From positions 682,001 to 746,000 of the forward strand of contig NZ_JADBEE010000001.1 of assembly GCF_014874065.1 (NCBI RefSeq): 64,000 nt of DNA, written 5' to 3'. The notes beneath the pieces are model-generated. The model did not search any database, was not told the origin of the DNA, and saw only the letters and a list, made by a program, of their open reading frames with translations. Position numbers and translations under genes: made by a program. Below are positions 44,388 through 52,795 of the stretch, one piece after another (position 1 is the stretch's first letter; each line of letters starts with the position of its first letter). Source of the DNA: Nesterenkonia halotolerans. Its GTDB lineage: Bacteria; Actinomycetota; Actinomycetes; Actinomycetales; Micrococcaceae.

Positions 44388-45719
44388 GTGATTGAGAATA
44401 TAAGTGTCATCGGAACCGGCTACCTCGGCGCCACCCATGCGGCATGCATGGCTGAACTGGGCTATAACGTGCTCGGCGTGGACATTGATCCCGAGAAGAT
44501 CGACTCGCTCTCCCGCGGAGAGCTCCCCTTCCATGAACCCGGCCTGCCCGAACTGATCCGCAAGCACGTGGATTCGGGCCGACTGCGTTTCACCACAGAC
44601 CTCGAAACGGTCGGAGCCTGGGGCGACGTGCACTTCATCGCCGTGGGCACCCCCCAGCAGGCCGGCGGCACCGGGGCGGACATGACCTTCGTCGATGCGG
44701 CCACCGCGTCACTCGCCCGGGCCATCACCAAGGACGCGCTGATCGTCGGCAAGTCCACCGTTCCGGTGGGCACCGCACGCCGGCTCGCCAAGCTGGTCGA
44801 GGAAGAGTCTGCCCCCGATGTGCGCGTCACCCTGGCCTGGAACCCCGAGTTCCTGCGCGAGGGCTTCGCCGTCAAGGACACGATCAGCCCCGACCGCCTC
44901 GTGGTGGGCACCGCGGATCCGGCCGATGAGGCCATCCTGCGCGACGTCTACTCCGACGCGCTCGGCCGCGACACCCCCTGGATCAACACCGACTTCGAGA
45001 CCGCGGAGCTGGTCAAGGTCGCGGCCAATGCGTTCCTGGCCACCAAGATCTCCTTCATCAACGCCTTCTCCGAGGTCACCGAGGCTGTGGGCGGCAACAT
45101 CACCACGCTCGCCGACGCCATCGGCCACGACACCCGCATCGGACGCAAGTTCCTCAATGCCGGCGTCGGATTCGGCGGCGGCTGCCTGCCCAAGGACATC
45201 CGCGCCCTGCAGACCCGCGTGGGCGAGCTCGGCCTGGACCACACCATGCGGTTCCTCGACGAGATGGACCAGATCAACCTGCGCCGCCGCGACCGTGTGG
45301 TGAACCTGGCGGAGAACATCCTCTCCGGGGACCTCACTGGCAAGCGGATCGCGGTGCTGGGTGTGGCCTTCAAGCCGCTCTCCGACGATGTCCGGGACTC
45401 CCCCGGGCTCGACGTGGCGGTCCGGCTCTTCAGCGCCGGTGCCGACGTCGCGGTCTACGACCCCGAGGGCAACCGCAACGCCGCCAAGCGCTTCCCGCGC
45501 CTGGGCTACGTGGACTCGATGACCGAGGCCGTCACCAATGCCGACCTGGTGGTGCTGACCACCGAGTGGAACGAGTTCAAGGGTCTGGTACCTGCTGATC
45601 TCGAATCTCTCGTGGCGCAGAAGCAGTTCATCGACGCCCGCAACGTCCTCGACGCCGCACAGTGGGAAGGCGCCGGCTGGCGCTTCGCCCAGCTGGGCCG
45701 CCACTTCGTCGACGCCTGA
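44388..45719 (+). CDS. ugd: UDP-glucose 6-dehydrogenase
   Basis: A 443-residue UDP-glucose/GDP-mannose dehydrogenase. The NAD fold reads ISVIGTGYLGATHAACMAELG; the catalytic cysteine is in GVGFGGGCLPKD (about residues 253-264); GKSTVPVGTA and AVLGVAFKPLSDDVRDSP are the other family blocks. It oxidises UDP-glucose to UDP-glucuronate for surface glycans. The GTG at 44388 is chosen: TATGAT ends 7 bp before it (leaderless); ATGs at 44376 and 44379 lie inside or beside that box. It faces thiL. Confidence 0.92.
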   Translation: MIENISVIGTGYLGATHAACMAELGYNVLGVDIDPEKIDSLSRGELPFHEPGLPELIRKHVDSGRLRFTTDLETVGAWGDVHFIAVGTPQQAGGTGADMTFVDAATASLARAITKDALIVGKSTVPVGTARRLAKLVEEESAPDVRVTLAWNPEFLREGFAVKDTISPDRLVVGTADPADEAILRDVYSDALGRDTPWINTDFETAELVKVAANAFLATKISFINAFSEVTEAVGGNITTLADAIGHDTRIGRKFLNAGVGFGGGCLPKDIRALQTRVGELGLDHTMRFLDEMDQINLRRRDRVVNLAENILSGDLTGKRIAVLGVAFKPLSDDVRDSPGLDVAVRLFSAGADVAVYDPEGNRNAAKRFPRLGYVDSMTEAVTNADLVVLTTEWNEFKGLVPADLESLVAQKQFIDARNVLDAAQWEGAGWRFAQLGRHFVDA

Positions 45720-45734
45720 GTCGCATGGCGACAG

Positions 45735-45769
45735 GCGCCTGAGTCGCATCTAGCGGCGGGCTCAGGCGC
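45735..45769. terminator. Bidirectional terminator of ugd and thiL
   Basis: GCGCCTGAG (45735-45743) pairs with CTCAGGCGC (45761-45769), overlapping the last codons of thiL. A near-direct repeat GCCTGAGTCGCAT is also seen here (45712-45726 and 45737-45749). Convergent gene ends. Confidence 0.55.
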
Positions 45770-46859
45770 GCATCGAATCCCAGCCAAGTTCATCGATGGC
45801 GCTCTCGAAGATCACTTCGGGGGCGCCATCGGCGTCTTCGGACTCGTGCGGCTCATCAGCCGAGATGACCTCCCCGACCCGGCAGAAGCCCTCCGGCAGT
45901 GCGGCCTCGGCAGGGAAGGTGGCCAGCAGGGCGTAGTCCTCGCCGCCGGCTGCGGCCCAGTGCAGCGTCTGCGCCTCGGGCAGGTGCAGGGCGGCGGCGG
46001 CGGGCTCCAGAGCTCGCGTGTGCTCGCGCAGCGGTGCTTCGTCGATCCGAATTCGAACCCCGGAGGCTCGAGCGAGCCGTCCGGCGTCGCGCAGCAGACC
46101 GTCGGAGAGATCCATCCCCGCGGTGGCTCCTGCCTGAACGGCCTGCGCACCGGTGGTCAGCACTGGTCGAGGGGCGATCTGGGCGTCCCGCAGCCCGGCG
46201 AGCTCCCCGGCGCAATCATGCCCGGCTTCCAGCAGCGCCAGCCCCGCCGCCGCCCGGCCCAGCCCAGCGGAGACCGCCACCTGGTCTCCCGCCCGGGCGC
46301 CGACGCGGGTCAGCGGCTGCCGCGAGCCCGGAAGCCGACCCACCGCGGTGATGCTCACGGAGATGCCAGGACCCGAGCCCAGGTCTCCGCCGGCGAGCAC
46401 ACAGCCCTGCGCTCCTGGAGTCCGCAGCGCCTCGGCCAGTCCACCGTAGAAGCCACGGACCCAGTCCAACGGCGTGGCGCCCGGCAGAGTGAGGCTGACC
46501 AGCAGGGAGATGGGTGTCGCGGCCATCGCATTGAGGTCTGAGAGGTTCTGCGCGGCGGCCTTCAGGCCCACGGCTCGCCCAGCGGGGAGGCCCTGGTCCT
46601 GCGGGCCCCACCACTCGAGGCGGAAATCCTGGTCCTGGCTCAGGGTGTCGGTGGTGAGCACGATCCGGGCGGGTGCGCCGTCGTCGGGAAGCTGCAGGAC
46701 CGCAGCGTCGTCGCCCGGCGGCAGGGTCATGGTCACGAGGTCGTTCGCTGGTCGAGCCTGGTCGCCCAGCTCCGCCATGATGATCGCCAGGACCCCGTCC
46801 TCACCTGCCTGTGCGACGGTGCGTGGCGCAGCCGTGGGGTGTGCCGGTTCAGTCGACAT
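45762..46859 (-). CDS. thiL: Thiamine-monophosphate kinase
   Basis: A 365-residue ThiL, making thiamine diphosphate from the monophosphate. Seen are PPGDDAAVLQLP (about residue 46), VLTTDTLSQDQDF (metal binding), GDLGSGPG (about 155), and GMDLSDGLLRDAGRLAR (about 250). The start lies 11 bp inside the end of the anti-sigma gene, so thiL is the third gene of the sigma-anti-sigma operon and probably translationally coupled. Confidence 0.93.
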   Translation of the reverse strand: MSTEPAHPTAAPRTVAQAGEDGVLAIIMAELGDQARPANDLVTMTLPPGDDAAVLQLPDDGAPARIVLTTDTLSQDQDFRLEWWGPQDQGLPAGRAVGLKAAAQNLSDLNAMAATPISLLVSLTLPGATPLDWVRGFYGGLAEALRTPGAQGCVLAGGDLGSGPGISVSITAVGRLPGSRQPLTRVGARAGDQVAVSAGLGRAAAGLALLEAGHDCAGELAGLRDAQIAPRPVLTTGAQAVQAGATAGMDLSDGLLRDAGRLARASGVRIRIDEAPLREHTRALEPAAAALHLPEAQTLHWAAAGGEDYALLATFPAEAALPEGFCRVGEVISADEPHESEDADGAPEVIFESAIDELGWDSMRA

Positions 46860-47862
46860 CGGGCAGTTCGGCTGCGGTGAGGGCAGTGCCGTCCTCGGCG
46901 CGGATCTCCAGGCGATCCACGTCCTCGCGCAGCACCGCGCCGTTCATCCTGCACTCCACGGGCAGCTCGGAGCCGAGGAAGGAGCCGGATTCGATCTCCT
47001 CACCGTCTTCGCCGACGAGCACCACGGAGTAGCTGCTGCCCACCGGCAATCCGGTGATCTCCAGGACCGTCTCGGTGCCCCAGGTGTGCGCGACCAGGGC
47101 ACCCTCCACGGCCACCTCGGGATCGGATTCAGCGTCCCCGCCGGCCAGGTCCGGCTCGGTGAAGGAGACAGGTTCCTGGACACCGAGCTCTCCTGGCGTG
47201 CCCGAGGGCTGCGCCGCGACGAACTCAGGGGCTGGATCGCTGCCCGTGTCGGCCGGGCCAGAATCCAGCACGGTCTGGACGCCGAGAGTGGCGGCCACAC
47301 CGATCGCCACGCTGGCGGCGGCGAGCAGCACGGTCCGGCGCCTCCGGGTGCGGCGAGTGCCGGCACGACGGGTGCCCGCGCTTCCAGGTGTCGAGTGAGC
47401 ATTGTCGGAGCGAGCGGGCGCGGCCTGAGGTGTGCTGTTCGTGGGCGCGGGCACGGGGGTGGAGACGCCCGCGGCTTGAGCAGGAGCGGTCGTTGCGTGG
47501 GCCGTCCCATCCTCGGCCATGGCAGCGTGAGCGGTCCCGTCCTGAGCCGGCGCAGCCTCGACCTCAGCGAGGACACGCGCCCTCAGCTGCTGGGAAGGAG
47601 CCTCTTCGTTCCACCCGCCCAGGTGCTGGCCCAGCGCGGAGCTCGTCCGTCTCAGCTGCCGCAGCTCCTGGGCCAGCCAGGGGTTCTGGGCGCACATCGT
47701 CTCGAGCTCCTGCCGCTCGGCGGGGCTGAGGTCGTCCGCGGCGGCGGCACCGAGCAGCTCGGCCTGCCGCTGGGTCACGTGCTCGGCCCCGGTCAGCGGC
47801 GCCTGACCGGGACGTGCTGTCGGCTCCAGGCGAGGGTCGGCGTCGTCGTGATTCTGGTTCAT
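46849..47862 (-). CDS. RskA-type anti-sigma factor
   Basis: A 337-residue protein: a cytoplasmic N-terminal domain (about residues 25-105; ELLGAAAADDLSPAERQELETM, the anti-sigma fold), an Ala/Pro/Thr-rich linker, a basic patch (RRAGTRRTRRRR), one membrane helix (about 180-203) and an extracytoplasmic domain resembling the RskA C-terminal domain (GALVAHTWGTETVLEITGLPVG). It should hold the ECF sigma factor encoded just upstream at the membrane until released by proteolysis. It overlaps the sigma gene by 4 bp and thiL by 11 bp. Confidence 0.85.
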   Translation of the reverse strand: MNQNHDDADPRLEPTARPGQAPLTGAEHVTQRQAELLGAAAADDLSPAERQELETMCAQNPWLAQELRQLRRTSSALGQHLGGWNEEAPSQQLRARVLAEVEAAPAQDGTAHAAMAEDGTAHATTAPAQAAGVSTPVPAPTNSTPQAAPARSDNAHSTPGSAGTRRAGTRRTRRRRTVLLAAASVAIGVAATLGVQTVLDSGPADTGSDPAPEFVAAQPSGTPGELGVQEPVSFTEPDLAGGDAESDPEVAVEGALVAHTWGTETVLEITGLPVGSSYSVVLVGEDGEEIESGSFLGSELPVECRMNGAVLREDVDRLEIRAEDGTALTAAELPDVD

Positions 47863-48407
47863 GCCTCACCCTCCATCTCTTCCATCGCACGGCGCAGGCC
47901 GCGCAGTCCGTAGTAGCTCCTGGTCCGCAGGGTCGCGACGGGCACCTGCAGCGATTCAGCGAGTTCAGCGTAGGTGAATCCGAGCAGGTGCACCGCGACC
48001 ACGACCTCACGGTGATCGGCGCTGAGCAGTCCCAACGCCTGCACCAGCACCATCATCTGCGTGGGATCCGGCGGGTCCTCAGCGGCGGCTTCGGGCTGTG
48101 TGGCCTCGGGCTCCATCGGGATCGGAAGACGCTTCCGCGCGCTGAAAGCGTCCCGCACCACGTTCCTGGCGATCGCGAACAACCAGGTCCGAAGACTTCC
48201 TCGTCCCGGATCGAAACGGTCGAGCGCCCTCCAGGCCCGCACGAAGGTCTCTTGGACGCATTCCTCGGCGGCTCCACGGTCCTGCAGCGCGTTGATCGCG
48301 AACCCGAAGATCTCTGCGCTGTGCTGGTCATAGGCAAATTCGATGCTCGGGACCCTGGCGGTCGGTGGTCGGTCGGTGCGCACGTGCTCAGCCGCTTCGC
48401 GCGTCAT
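47859..48407 (-). CDS. ECF-type RNA polymerase sigma factor (SigK-like)
   Basis: A 182-residue ECF sigma factor. Region 2 is at about residues 20-85 (AAEECVQETFVRAWRALDRFDP and SLRTWLFAIARNVVRDAF), and region 4 at about 120-170 (LSADHREVVVAVHLLGFTYAELAESLQVPVATLRTRSYYGLRGL). The gene next to it encodes an RskA-type anti-sigma factor, as for SigK. The ATG at 48407 has AGGAG 7 bp upstream; a frame from 48596 is not supported. The 198-bp gap 48408-48605 separates it from the CHRD gene on the other strand; I could not identify ECF promoter boxes with confidence. Confidence 0.9.
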   Translation of the reverse strand: MTREAAEHVRTDRPPTARVPSIEFAYDQHSAEIFGFAINALQDRGAAEECVQETFVRAWRALDRFDPGRGSLRTWLFAIARNVVRDAFSARKRLPIPMEPEATQPEAAAEDPPDPTQMMVLVQALGLLSADHREVVVAVHLLGFTYAELAESLQVPVATLRTRSYYGLRGLRRAMEEMEGEA

Positions 48408-48605
48408 CGGCCTCTCCTTCTGTGTACCAGGATCCAGCCGGGCAGGGCTGTGGAGTCTCGCTCTACGATACACAGCTCGACCTGCGTCTTTGGCTGAATC
48501 AGCGGGAAGAAAAACCTGCTCATGGATGAACGCTCGCCGGGTCCTCGGGGTAGTACCCAATGTGGGGTTGAGATTCAGCTCACACGAGTTCTCCAAGGAG
48601 TCACC

Positions 48606-49325
48606 ATGATGACGACATATCGACGCAGGACCATCGGCGCAGGCGCCACACTGGGCGCCGCCGCGCTGCTGCTCTCCCCTACGATGGCCCAGGCCAGCAC
48701 CGAGGGTGACGGGATGGTCGAGCGACCCGACGAGTTCACCAGCGCATTCTCGGTCATGGCGACGCCGGACCAGGTCATAAACCCGGACGGAGAGGTTGCT
48801 CCGGGTCAGGAGGGCGCGACGGGCGACTTCATGTTCTGGATCAATTCAGAGGAAGAGGTCATCTGTTACGACATCACCCTGGAGGGCGTGAGCGGCGGCT
48901 ACGAGAGCCCCGCCAACACCGCCACGCACATCCACGAGGCCGCTGCGGGAGAGCCCGGACCGCCGCGCATCGCCTTCCCGAACCCTGAGCCCGTCGGTGA
49001 GGGCCCGCGGACCTCCTCCGGCTGCATGGCTGGACCCTTCACGACCGGTGTAGAGGGCGACGACGGCGCTGACACCGGCGAGGGATTCAGCCTCGCCGAG
49101 ATCGAGGCCGACCCCGCCGGCTTCACCGGAGATTCGCACACCGAGGAATTCGTCCCCGGCGTGGTCCGCGGACAGCTCATGCAGGTCCCGCTGGACGGCA
49201 TTGAGACCGGTGGCGGCGGGCTGCAGCAGTCCTCCACCGACGTCGGAGTCATCGCCGGAGCAGGCGTGCTGACGCTCGCCGGCGCGGGCGCCTGGATGCT
49301 GGTGCGGCGCAGCCAGACCTCGTGA
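48606..49325 (+). CDS. CHRD-domain exported protein with LPXTG-less anchor-like tail
   Basis: A 239-residue protein with a signal peptide (RRRTIGAGATLGAAALLLSPTMAQAS, cut after AQA, about residue 30). The middle part is a CHRD domain: GDFMFWINSEEEVICYDITLEGV, THIHEAAAGEPGPPRIAF and VRGQLMQVPL; a Cys-rich feature is just two cysteines (VICYD and SSGCM). The tail is Gly-rich, then a hydrophobic helix (VIAGAGVLTLAGAGAWMLV) and RRSQTS, like a cell-wall sorting signal but with no LPXTG; GLQQSSTD stands before the helix. AGGAG lies 4 bp before the first ATG. It overlaps the sortase gene by 4 bp. Confidence 0.8.
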   Translation: MMTTYRRRTIGAGATLGAAALLLSPTMAQASTEGDGMVERPDEFTSAFSVMATPDQVINPDGEVAPGQEGATGDFMFWINSEEEVICYDITLEGVSGGYESPANTATHIHEAAAGEPGPPRIAFPNPEPVGEGPRTSSGCMAGPFTTGVEGDDGADTGEGFSLAEIEADPAGFTGDSHTEEFVPGVVRGQLMQVPLDGIETGGGGLQQSSTDVGVIAGAGVLTLAGAGAWMLVRRSQTS

Positions 49326-50056
49326 CCCGACTCCTTCACGGGCCCGCTGTTCCCAGGGTTCGGCGGTGGCCCCTCGGGGTCGCCGCCGCCCTGGCGGCGG
49401 GGCTGAGCCTGAGCGCCTGCGGCACGGCCGGGACCCAGACCGAGGGGCCCGATGCCGGCGAGACGAGTGGTTCCTCTTCGTCTGCTTCGGCCTCTCCTCG
49501 TCAGGCGTCCCCCAGCCCTGAGTCTCCCAGTGCTGAGTCCTCTGCTCCGGTGTCTCCTGATGCAGCGCCGGACGCCGACGCAGCGGACTCCCAGCAGGGG
49601 GTGCGGCCCGTCGCGGTGAACATCCCCTCCATCGAGGTGGAGGAATCACTCATCGACCTCGGGATCGCTGAGGACGGCACCATGGAGGTTCCAGAGGACT
49701 GGAATGAGGTTGGCTGGTTCGACGGCGGCGGCATGCCAGGAGGACGCGGCCCCACTGTGTTGGCCGGACACCTGGACTCCACCACGGGCCCCGCGGTCTT
49801 CCACCGTCTGGTGGAGCTCGAGCCCGGTGACGAGGTGGAGGTCACCGATGCTGAGGGTGAGATCCACGAGTACCGGGTGCAGCGCACCGAGGTCTTCCCG
49901 AAGGACGACTTTCCCACCCAGGAGGTCTTCGGGGCGCAGCCGCAGGACGAGCTGAGACTGATCACCTGCACAGGACTCTTCGACGTCGAGGAGGGCAGCC
50001 ACGAGGACAACCACATCGTCTTCGCTGTCCCGGTGGACACTGCACCGACGAAGTGA
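49322..50056 (+). CDS. Class F sortase-like lipoprotein lacking the usual arginine
   Basis: A 244-residue protein with a lipobox (LSLSAC, Cys33), a 60-residue Ser/Pro/Ala-rich linker and a class F sortase domain (about residues 95-240). The catalytic His is in VLAGHLDS (His150) and the Cys in LITCTG (Cys216). The segment after the Cys reads GSHEDNHIVFA where class F enzymes typically have YRDN, so Glu228 stands at the arginine position. The enzyme may be inactive or use another residue. It is coupled to the CHRD gene (GTGA overlap), so the CHRD protein is the likely substrate or partner. Confidence 0.78.
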   Translation: MTRLLHGPAVPRVRRWPLGVAAALAAGLSLSACGTAGTQTEGPDAGETSGSSSSASASPRQASPSPESPSAESSAPVSPDAAPDADAADSQQGVRPVAVNIPSIEVEESLIDLGIAEDGTMEVPEDWNEVGWFDGGGMPGGRGPTVLAGHLDSTTGPAVFHRLVELEPGDEVEVTDAEGEIHEYRVQRTEVFPKDDFPTQEVFGAQPQDELRLITCTGLFDVEEGSHEDNHIVFAVPVDTAPTK

Positions 50057-50068
50057 CAGGGTCGCCGA

Positions 50069-50602
50069 ATGGATATCACTCAATACTGGGCCGGGTGGGA
50101 CCCGATCCTTCACACGGCCATCACCCTGACGGCCGGCTACATAGCCCTCATCTTCATCCTGCGACTCTCCGGTCCGCGGACCATGGCGAACATGACGCCG
50201 CTGGACTTCATCGTGGCAGTCACCATCGGTTCGGCGTTCGGTCGTACGATCACCGCCGTGGACGTGCCGCTCAGCCAGGCGATCTTCGCACTGGCGCTCA
50301 TCGTGCTGCTGCAGTGGCTGATGGCGTTCATCCGAGGCCGCTCCCCCAAGATGCGGCGCGTCCTGGACGCCCCACCGGTGCTGATCTACTACCAGGGCAA
50401 GTTCCAGCGGAAGGCGCTGCACAAGCACCAGCTGGTGGAGGATGACGTGCATACCGCTGCACGCAACTCGGCACACGGATCCCTGGAAGGCGTCTCGGCC
50501 GTGATCCTGGAGCAGAACGGCGGGCTCGTGGTCATCGGCGGCGAGGGACTCGGCGACGGGTCCTCGGTCCTGCCCTTCACGGGCCGCCCCGAGGAGCACT
50601 GA
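50069..50602 (+). CDS. DUF421 (YetF-like) membrane protein
   Basis: A 177-residue protein with three N-terminal membrane helices (about residues 14-35, 42-64, 69-88) and a hydrophilic C-terminal domain. The family pattern LSGPRTMANMTPLDFIVAVTIGSAFGRTI is clear, with PPVLIYYQGKFQRKAL at the start of the cytoplasmic domain. YetF-type proteins are common in spore formers and actinobacteria; some relatives are linked to envelope stress, but the role is unknown. It follows the sortase gene by 12 bp and may be the last gene of its operon. Confidence 0.82.
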   Translation: MDITQYWAGWDPILHTAITLTAGYIALIFILRLSGPRTMANMTPLDFIVAVTIGSAFGRTITAVDVPLSQAIFALALIVLLQWLMAFIRGRSPKMRRVLDAPPVLIYYQGKFQRKALHKHQLVEDDVHTAARNSAHGSLEGVSAVILEQNGGLVVIGGEGLGDGSSVLPFTGRPEEH

Positions 50603-50619
50603 CCCCACCCATCGCATCC

Positions 50620-50695
50620 GCGTTGAACGGCGGATTCTCCGAACACTGGGGGCCGAAAAGCCCATGAGATGCCCGGAGAATCCGCCCCTCAACGC
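50620..50695. repeat. 76-bp palindromic sequence at a convergent gene end
   Basis: GCGTTGAACGGCGGATTCTC (50620-50639, extended to 50641) pairs with its near reverse complement at 50674-50695 (20 of 22 positions). The 32-base loop contains a smaller hairpin, GGGGGCC-GAAAA-GCCC-like. It lies between DUF421 and the tRNA operon, is different in sequence from the 78-bp family, and has no second copy in this window. Confidence 0.6.
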
Positions 50696-50697
50696 AA

Positions 50698-50739
50698 AGA
50701 AGAAGCGCCCGGCCTCTTTCGAGACCGGGCGCTTCTTCT
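50698..50739 (-). terminator. Terminator of the tRNA operon
   Basis: A perfect 15-bp stem, AGAAGAAGCGCCCGG (50698-50712) with CCGGGCGCTTCTTCT (50725-50739), around a 12-base loop. It lies 9 bp past the 3' end of the last tRNA on the minus strand. Confidence 0.85.
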
Positions 50740-50747
50740 ATCACCTG

Positions 50748-50823
50748 TGGTGACCCCAGCGGGATTCGAACCCGCGTTACCGCCGTGAGAGGGCAGCGTA
50801 CTAGGCCGCTATACGATGGGGCC
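50748..50823 (-). tRNA. tRNA-Glu (CTC), copy with encoded CCA
   Basis: Cloverleaf on the minus strand: acceptor GGCCCCA/TGGGGTC with one G-T pair, anticodon stem CTGCC/GGCGG with loop CTCTCAC (anticodon CTC), and the T arm GCGGGTTCGAATCCCGC. The CCA end is encoded (50748-50750). Mature part identical to the copy at 50909-50981. Confidence 0.95.
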
Positions 50824-50874
50824 CTATGAAATTGACGCTCCAGCCGGGCTGGAGATGCTGCATGGAAGGTTCAT

Positions 50875-50898
50875 CCCCGATCTGCGAACAGATCGGGG
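50875..50898 (-). other. Stable hairpin between the two tRNA-Glu genes
   Basis: CCCCGATCTG (50875-50884) pairs perfectly with CAGATCGGGG (50889-50898); the loop is TTCG on the transcribed strand. In the 85-bp spacer there is also a CTCCAGC/GCTGGAG hairpin. Probably used in transcript processing. Confidence 0.6.
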
Positions 50899-50908
50899 CG
50901 AACGACCG

Positions 50909-50981
50909 TGACCCCAGCGGGATTCGAACCCGCGTTACCGCCGTGAGAGGGCAGCGTACTAGGCCGCTATACGATGGGGCC
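50909..50981 (-). tRNA. tRNA-Glu (CTC), copy without encoded CCA
   Basis: The same 73 bases as the copy at 50748-50823 (anticodon CTC), but the three bases after the discriminator are not CCA, so the end must be added by the CCA enzyme. It lies between tRNA-Gln and the other tRNA-Glu. Confidence 0.95.
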
Positions 50982-51052
50982 GTATTCCATAGCTTTGGCC
51001 CCCGTCGCCGAGGGCCGATCGTGCTGTGTTAAAGACCATATGAGGGTCTTCG

Positions 51053-51124
51053 CTGGGCTACTAGGACTCGAACCTAGAACGACGGTACCAGAAACCGCTG
51101 TGTTGCCAATTACACCATAGCCCA
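51053..51124 (-). tRNA. tRNA-Gln (CTG)
   Basis: Cloverleaf on the minus strand with acceptor TGGGCTA/TAGCCCA, D arm GTGTAATTGGCAAC, anticodon loop reading CTG between GCGGT and ACCGT, and T arm TAGGTTCGAGTCCTA. No CCA is encoded. It is the first tRNA downstream of gltX (127 bp). Confidence 0.95.
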
Positions 51125-51251
51125 ATATTTGCTTGTCAACGCTGTCGCCGCAGGCGCATTTTCGCGCCCAGCAACGGGAATCAACTATACACACTGGTGG
51201 GGCCCAAGCACAAAATCACCGGGGCACCACCAGTGCCAGCTGCAGCTCAGC

Positions 51252-52787
51252 TCACCCGCGCGCCGCCGCGAGTTCACGGAAGCGGCGCAGTCGGCTCAGC
51301 GAAGAGTCCCGACCCAGCAGCTCCATGGATTCGAACAGCGGCGGAGACACTCGACGTCCGGAGATCGCCGAGCGCACCGCGCCGAAGGCCTTGCGCGGCT
51401 TCAGCCCGAGTCCGTCGAGCAGCGCTTCGCGCAGCGCAGCCTCCACCGACTCGGTGGTCCACGCCTGCTCGTCCACCGACTCCAGGGCCGCGATGGAGGC
51501 ATCGAGAGTCTCGAAGACCTGGTCCCCCAGACCGCTGAAAGCCTTGTCCTCGATCTGGAGCGCGGAGTCCTCCACGAAGAGGAAGCTCATCATGTCCGCT
51601 CCCTCATCCAGCAGCGCGATGCGCTCCTGGACCAGCGGGGCCGCGCCGTCGAGCATGGTGGCCTGCCGCTCATGCAGCGGCTCACCCACGAGCCCACGAG
51701 CCTGCAGGTAGGGCACCAGGCGGTCCCGGAAATCTGCGGACTCGAGGCGCCGGATATGAGTGCCGTTGATGGCTTCGGCCTTCTTCACGTCGAACCGTGC
51801 GGGATTCGCCAGCACGTCGGCGATGTCGAAGTGCTCGATGAGCTCCTCCACCGTGAAGATGTCCTCATCGGCGGAGAGCGACCAGCCCAGCAGCGCGAGG
51901 TAGTTCAGCAGACCCTCACGGATGAACCCTCGATCACGGTGATGGAAGAGGTTGGACTCCGGGTCCCGCTTGGAGAGCTTCTTGTTGCCCTCCCCCATGA
52001 CGTAGGGCAGGTGGCCGAACACCGGAAGGTGCTTGGCCACGCCGACGGCGTGCAGCGCCCGGTACAGCGCCACCTGGCGCGGAGTCGAGGAGAGCAGGTC
52101 CTCGCCGCGCAGCACGTGAGTGATCTCCATGAGGGCGTCGTCCACCGGGTTGACCAGGGTGTAGAGCGGCTGGCCGTTGGCGCGGGCGACGACGAAGTCC
52201 GGCGTCGAGCCTGCGCCGAAGGTGATCTCTCCGCGCACCGCGTCGGTGAAGCTGATGTCCTCATCGGGCATCCTGAAGCGCAGCACCGGTTCGCGACCCT
52301 CGGCCCGGTAGGCCTCGATCTGGTCCTGGCTGAGCTCACGGTCGAACCCGTCGTAGCCGAGCTTCGGGTCCCGCCCTGCGGCGAGGTGGCGTTCCTCCAC
52401 CTCCTGCGGGGTGGAGTACGCCTCGTAGACGAACCCGGCCTCCTGCAGCTTCTGCAGCACCTCGGCGTAGATCTCTCCGCGCTGGGACTGCCGGTAGGGC
52501 TCGTGTGGGCCCTCAGCCTCGGCTCCTTCGTCCCAGTCGATGCCCAGCCAGCGCAGCGCCTCCAGCAGCTGCTGGTAGGACTCCTCGGAGTCCCGTGCGG
52601 CATCGGTGTCCTCGATGCGGAAGATGAGCTTGCCGCCGGTGTGCCGGGCATAGGCCCAGTTGAACAGCGCGGTGCGGATCAGCCCCACGTGCGGCGTGCC
52701 GGTGGGTGAGGGGCAGAACCGGACGCGGACCTGAGTCTGCGGATCGACGGCGGGAATCTTGTCTGCGGGTGCAGCAGTGACAGTCAT
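51252..52787 (-). CDS. gltX: Glutamyl-tRNA synthetase (probably also for tRNA-Gln)
   Basis: A 511-residue class I synthetase. The HIGH-type motif is [20 protein letters not shown] (about residues 24-43), the KMSKS-type motif KKLSKRDPE (about 268), and the helical C-terminal anticodon domain follows. In bacteria without GlnRS the same enzyme charges tRNA-Gln with Glu for later amidation; the tRNA-Gln and tRNA-Glu genes immediately downstream fit this, though GatCAB genes are not in the window. The stop of the FAH gene lies 9 bp from its start, so the two are co-transcribed. Confidence 0.97.
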   Translation of the reverse strand: MTVTAAPADKIPAVDPQTQVRVRFCPSPTGTPHVGLIRTALFNWAYARHTGGKLIFRIEDTDAARDSEESYQQLLEALRWLGIDWDEGAEAEGPHEPYRQSQRGEIYAEVLQKLQEAGFVYEAYSTPQEVEERHLAAGRDPKLGYDGFDRELSQDQIEAYRAEGREPVLRFRMPDEDISFTDAVRGEITFGAGSTPDFVVARANGQPLYTLVNPVDDALMEITHVLRGEDLLSSTPRQVALYRALHAVGVAKHLPVFGHLPYVMGEGNKKLSKRDPESNLFHHRDRGFIREGLLNYLALLGWSLSADEDIFTVEELIEHFDIADVLANPARFDVKKAEAINGTHIRRLESADFRDRLVPYLQARGLVGEPLHERQATMLDGAAPLVQERIALLDEGADMMSFLFVEDSALQIEDKAFSGLGDQVFETLDASIAALESVDEQAWTTESVEAALREALLDGLGLKPRKAFGAVRSAISGRRVSPPLFESMELLGRDSSLSRLRRFRELAAARG

Positions 52788-52795
52788 AGGGGGAA

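Noticed and set aside
50826..51032. A 68-codon frame over the tRNA-Glu genes
   Set aside because: Also a translation of the reverse strand of a tRNA.
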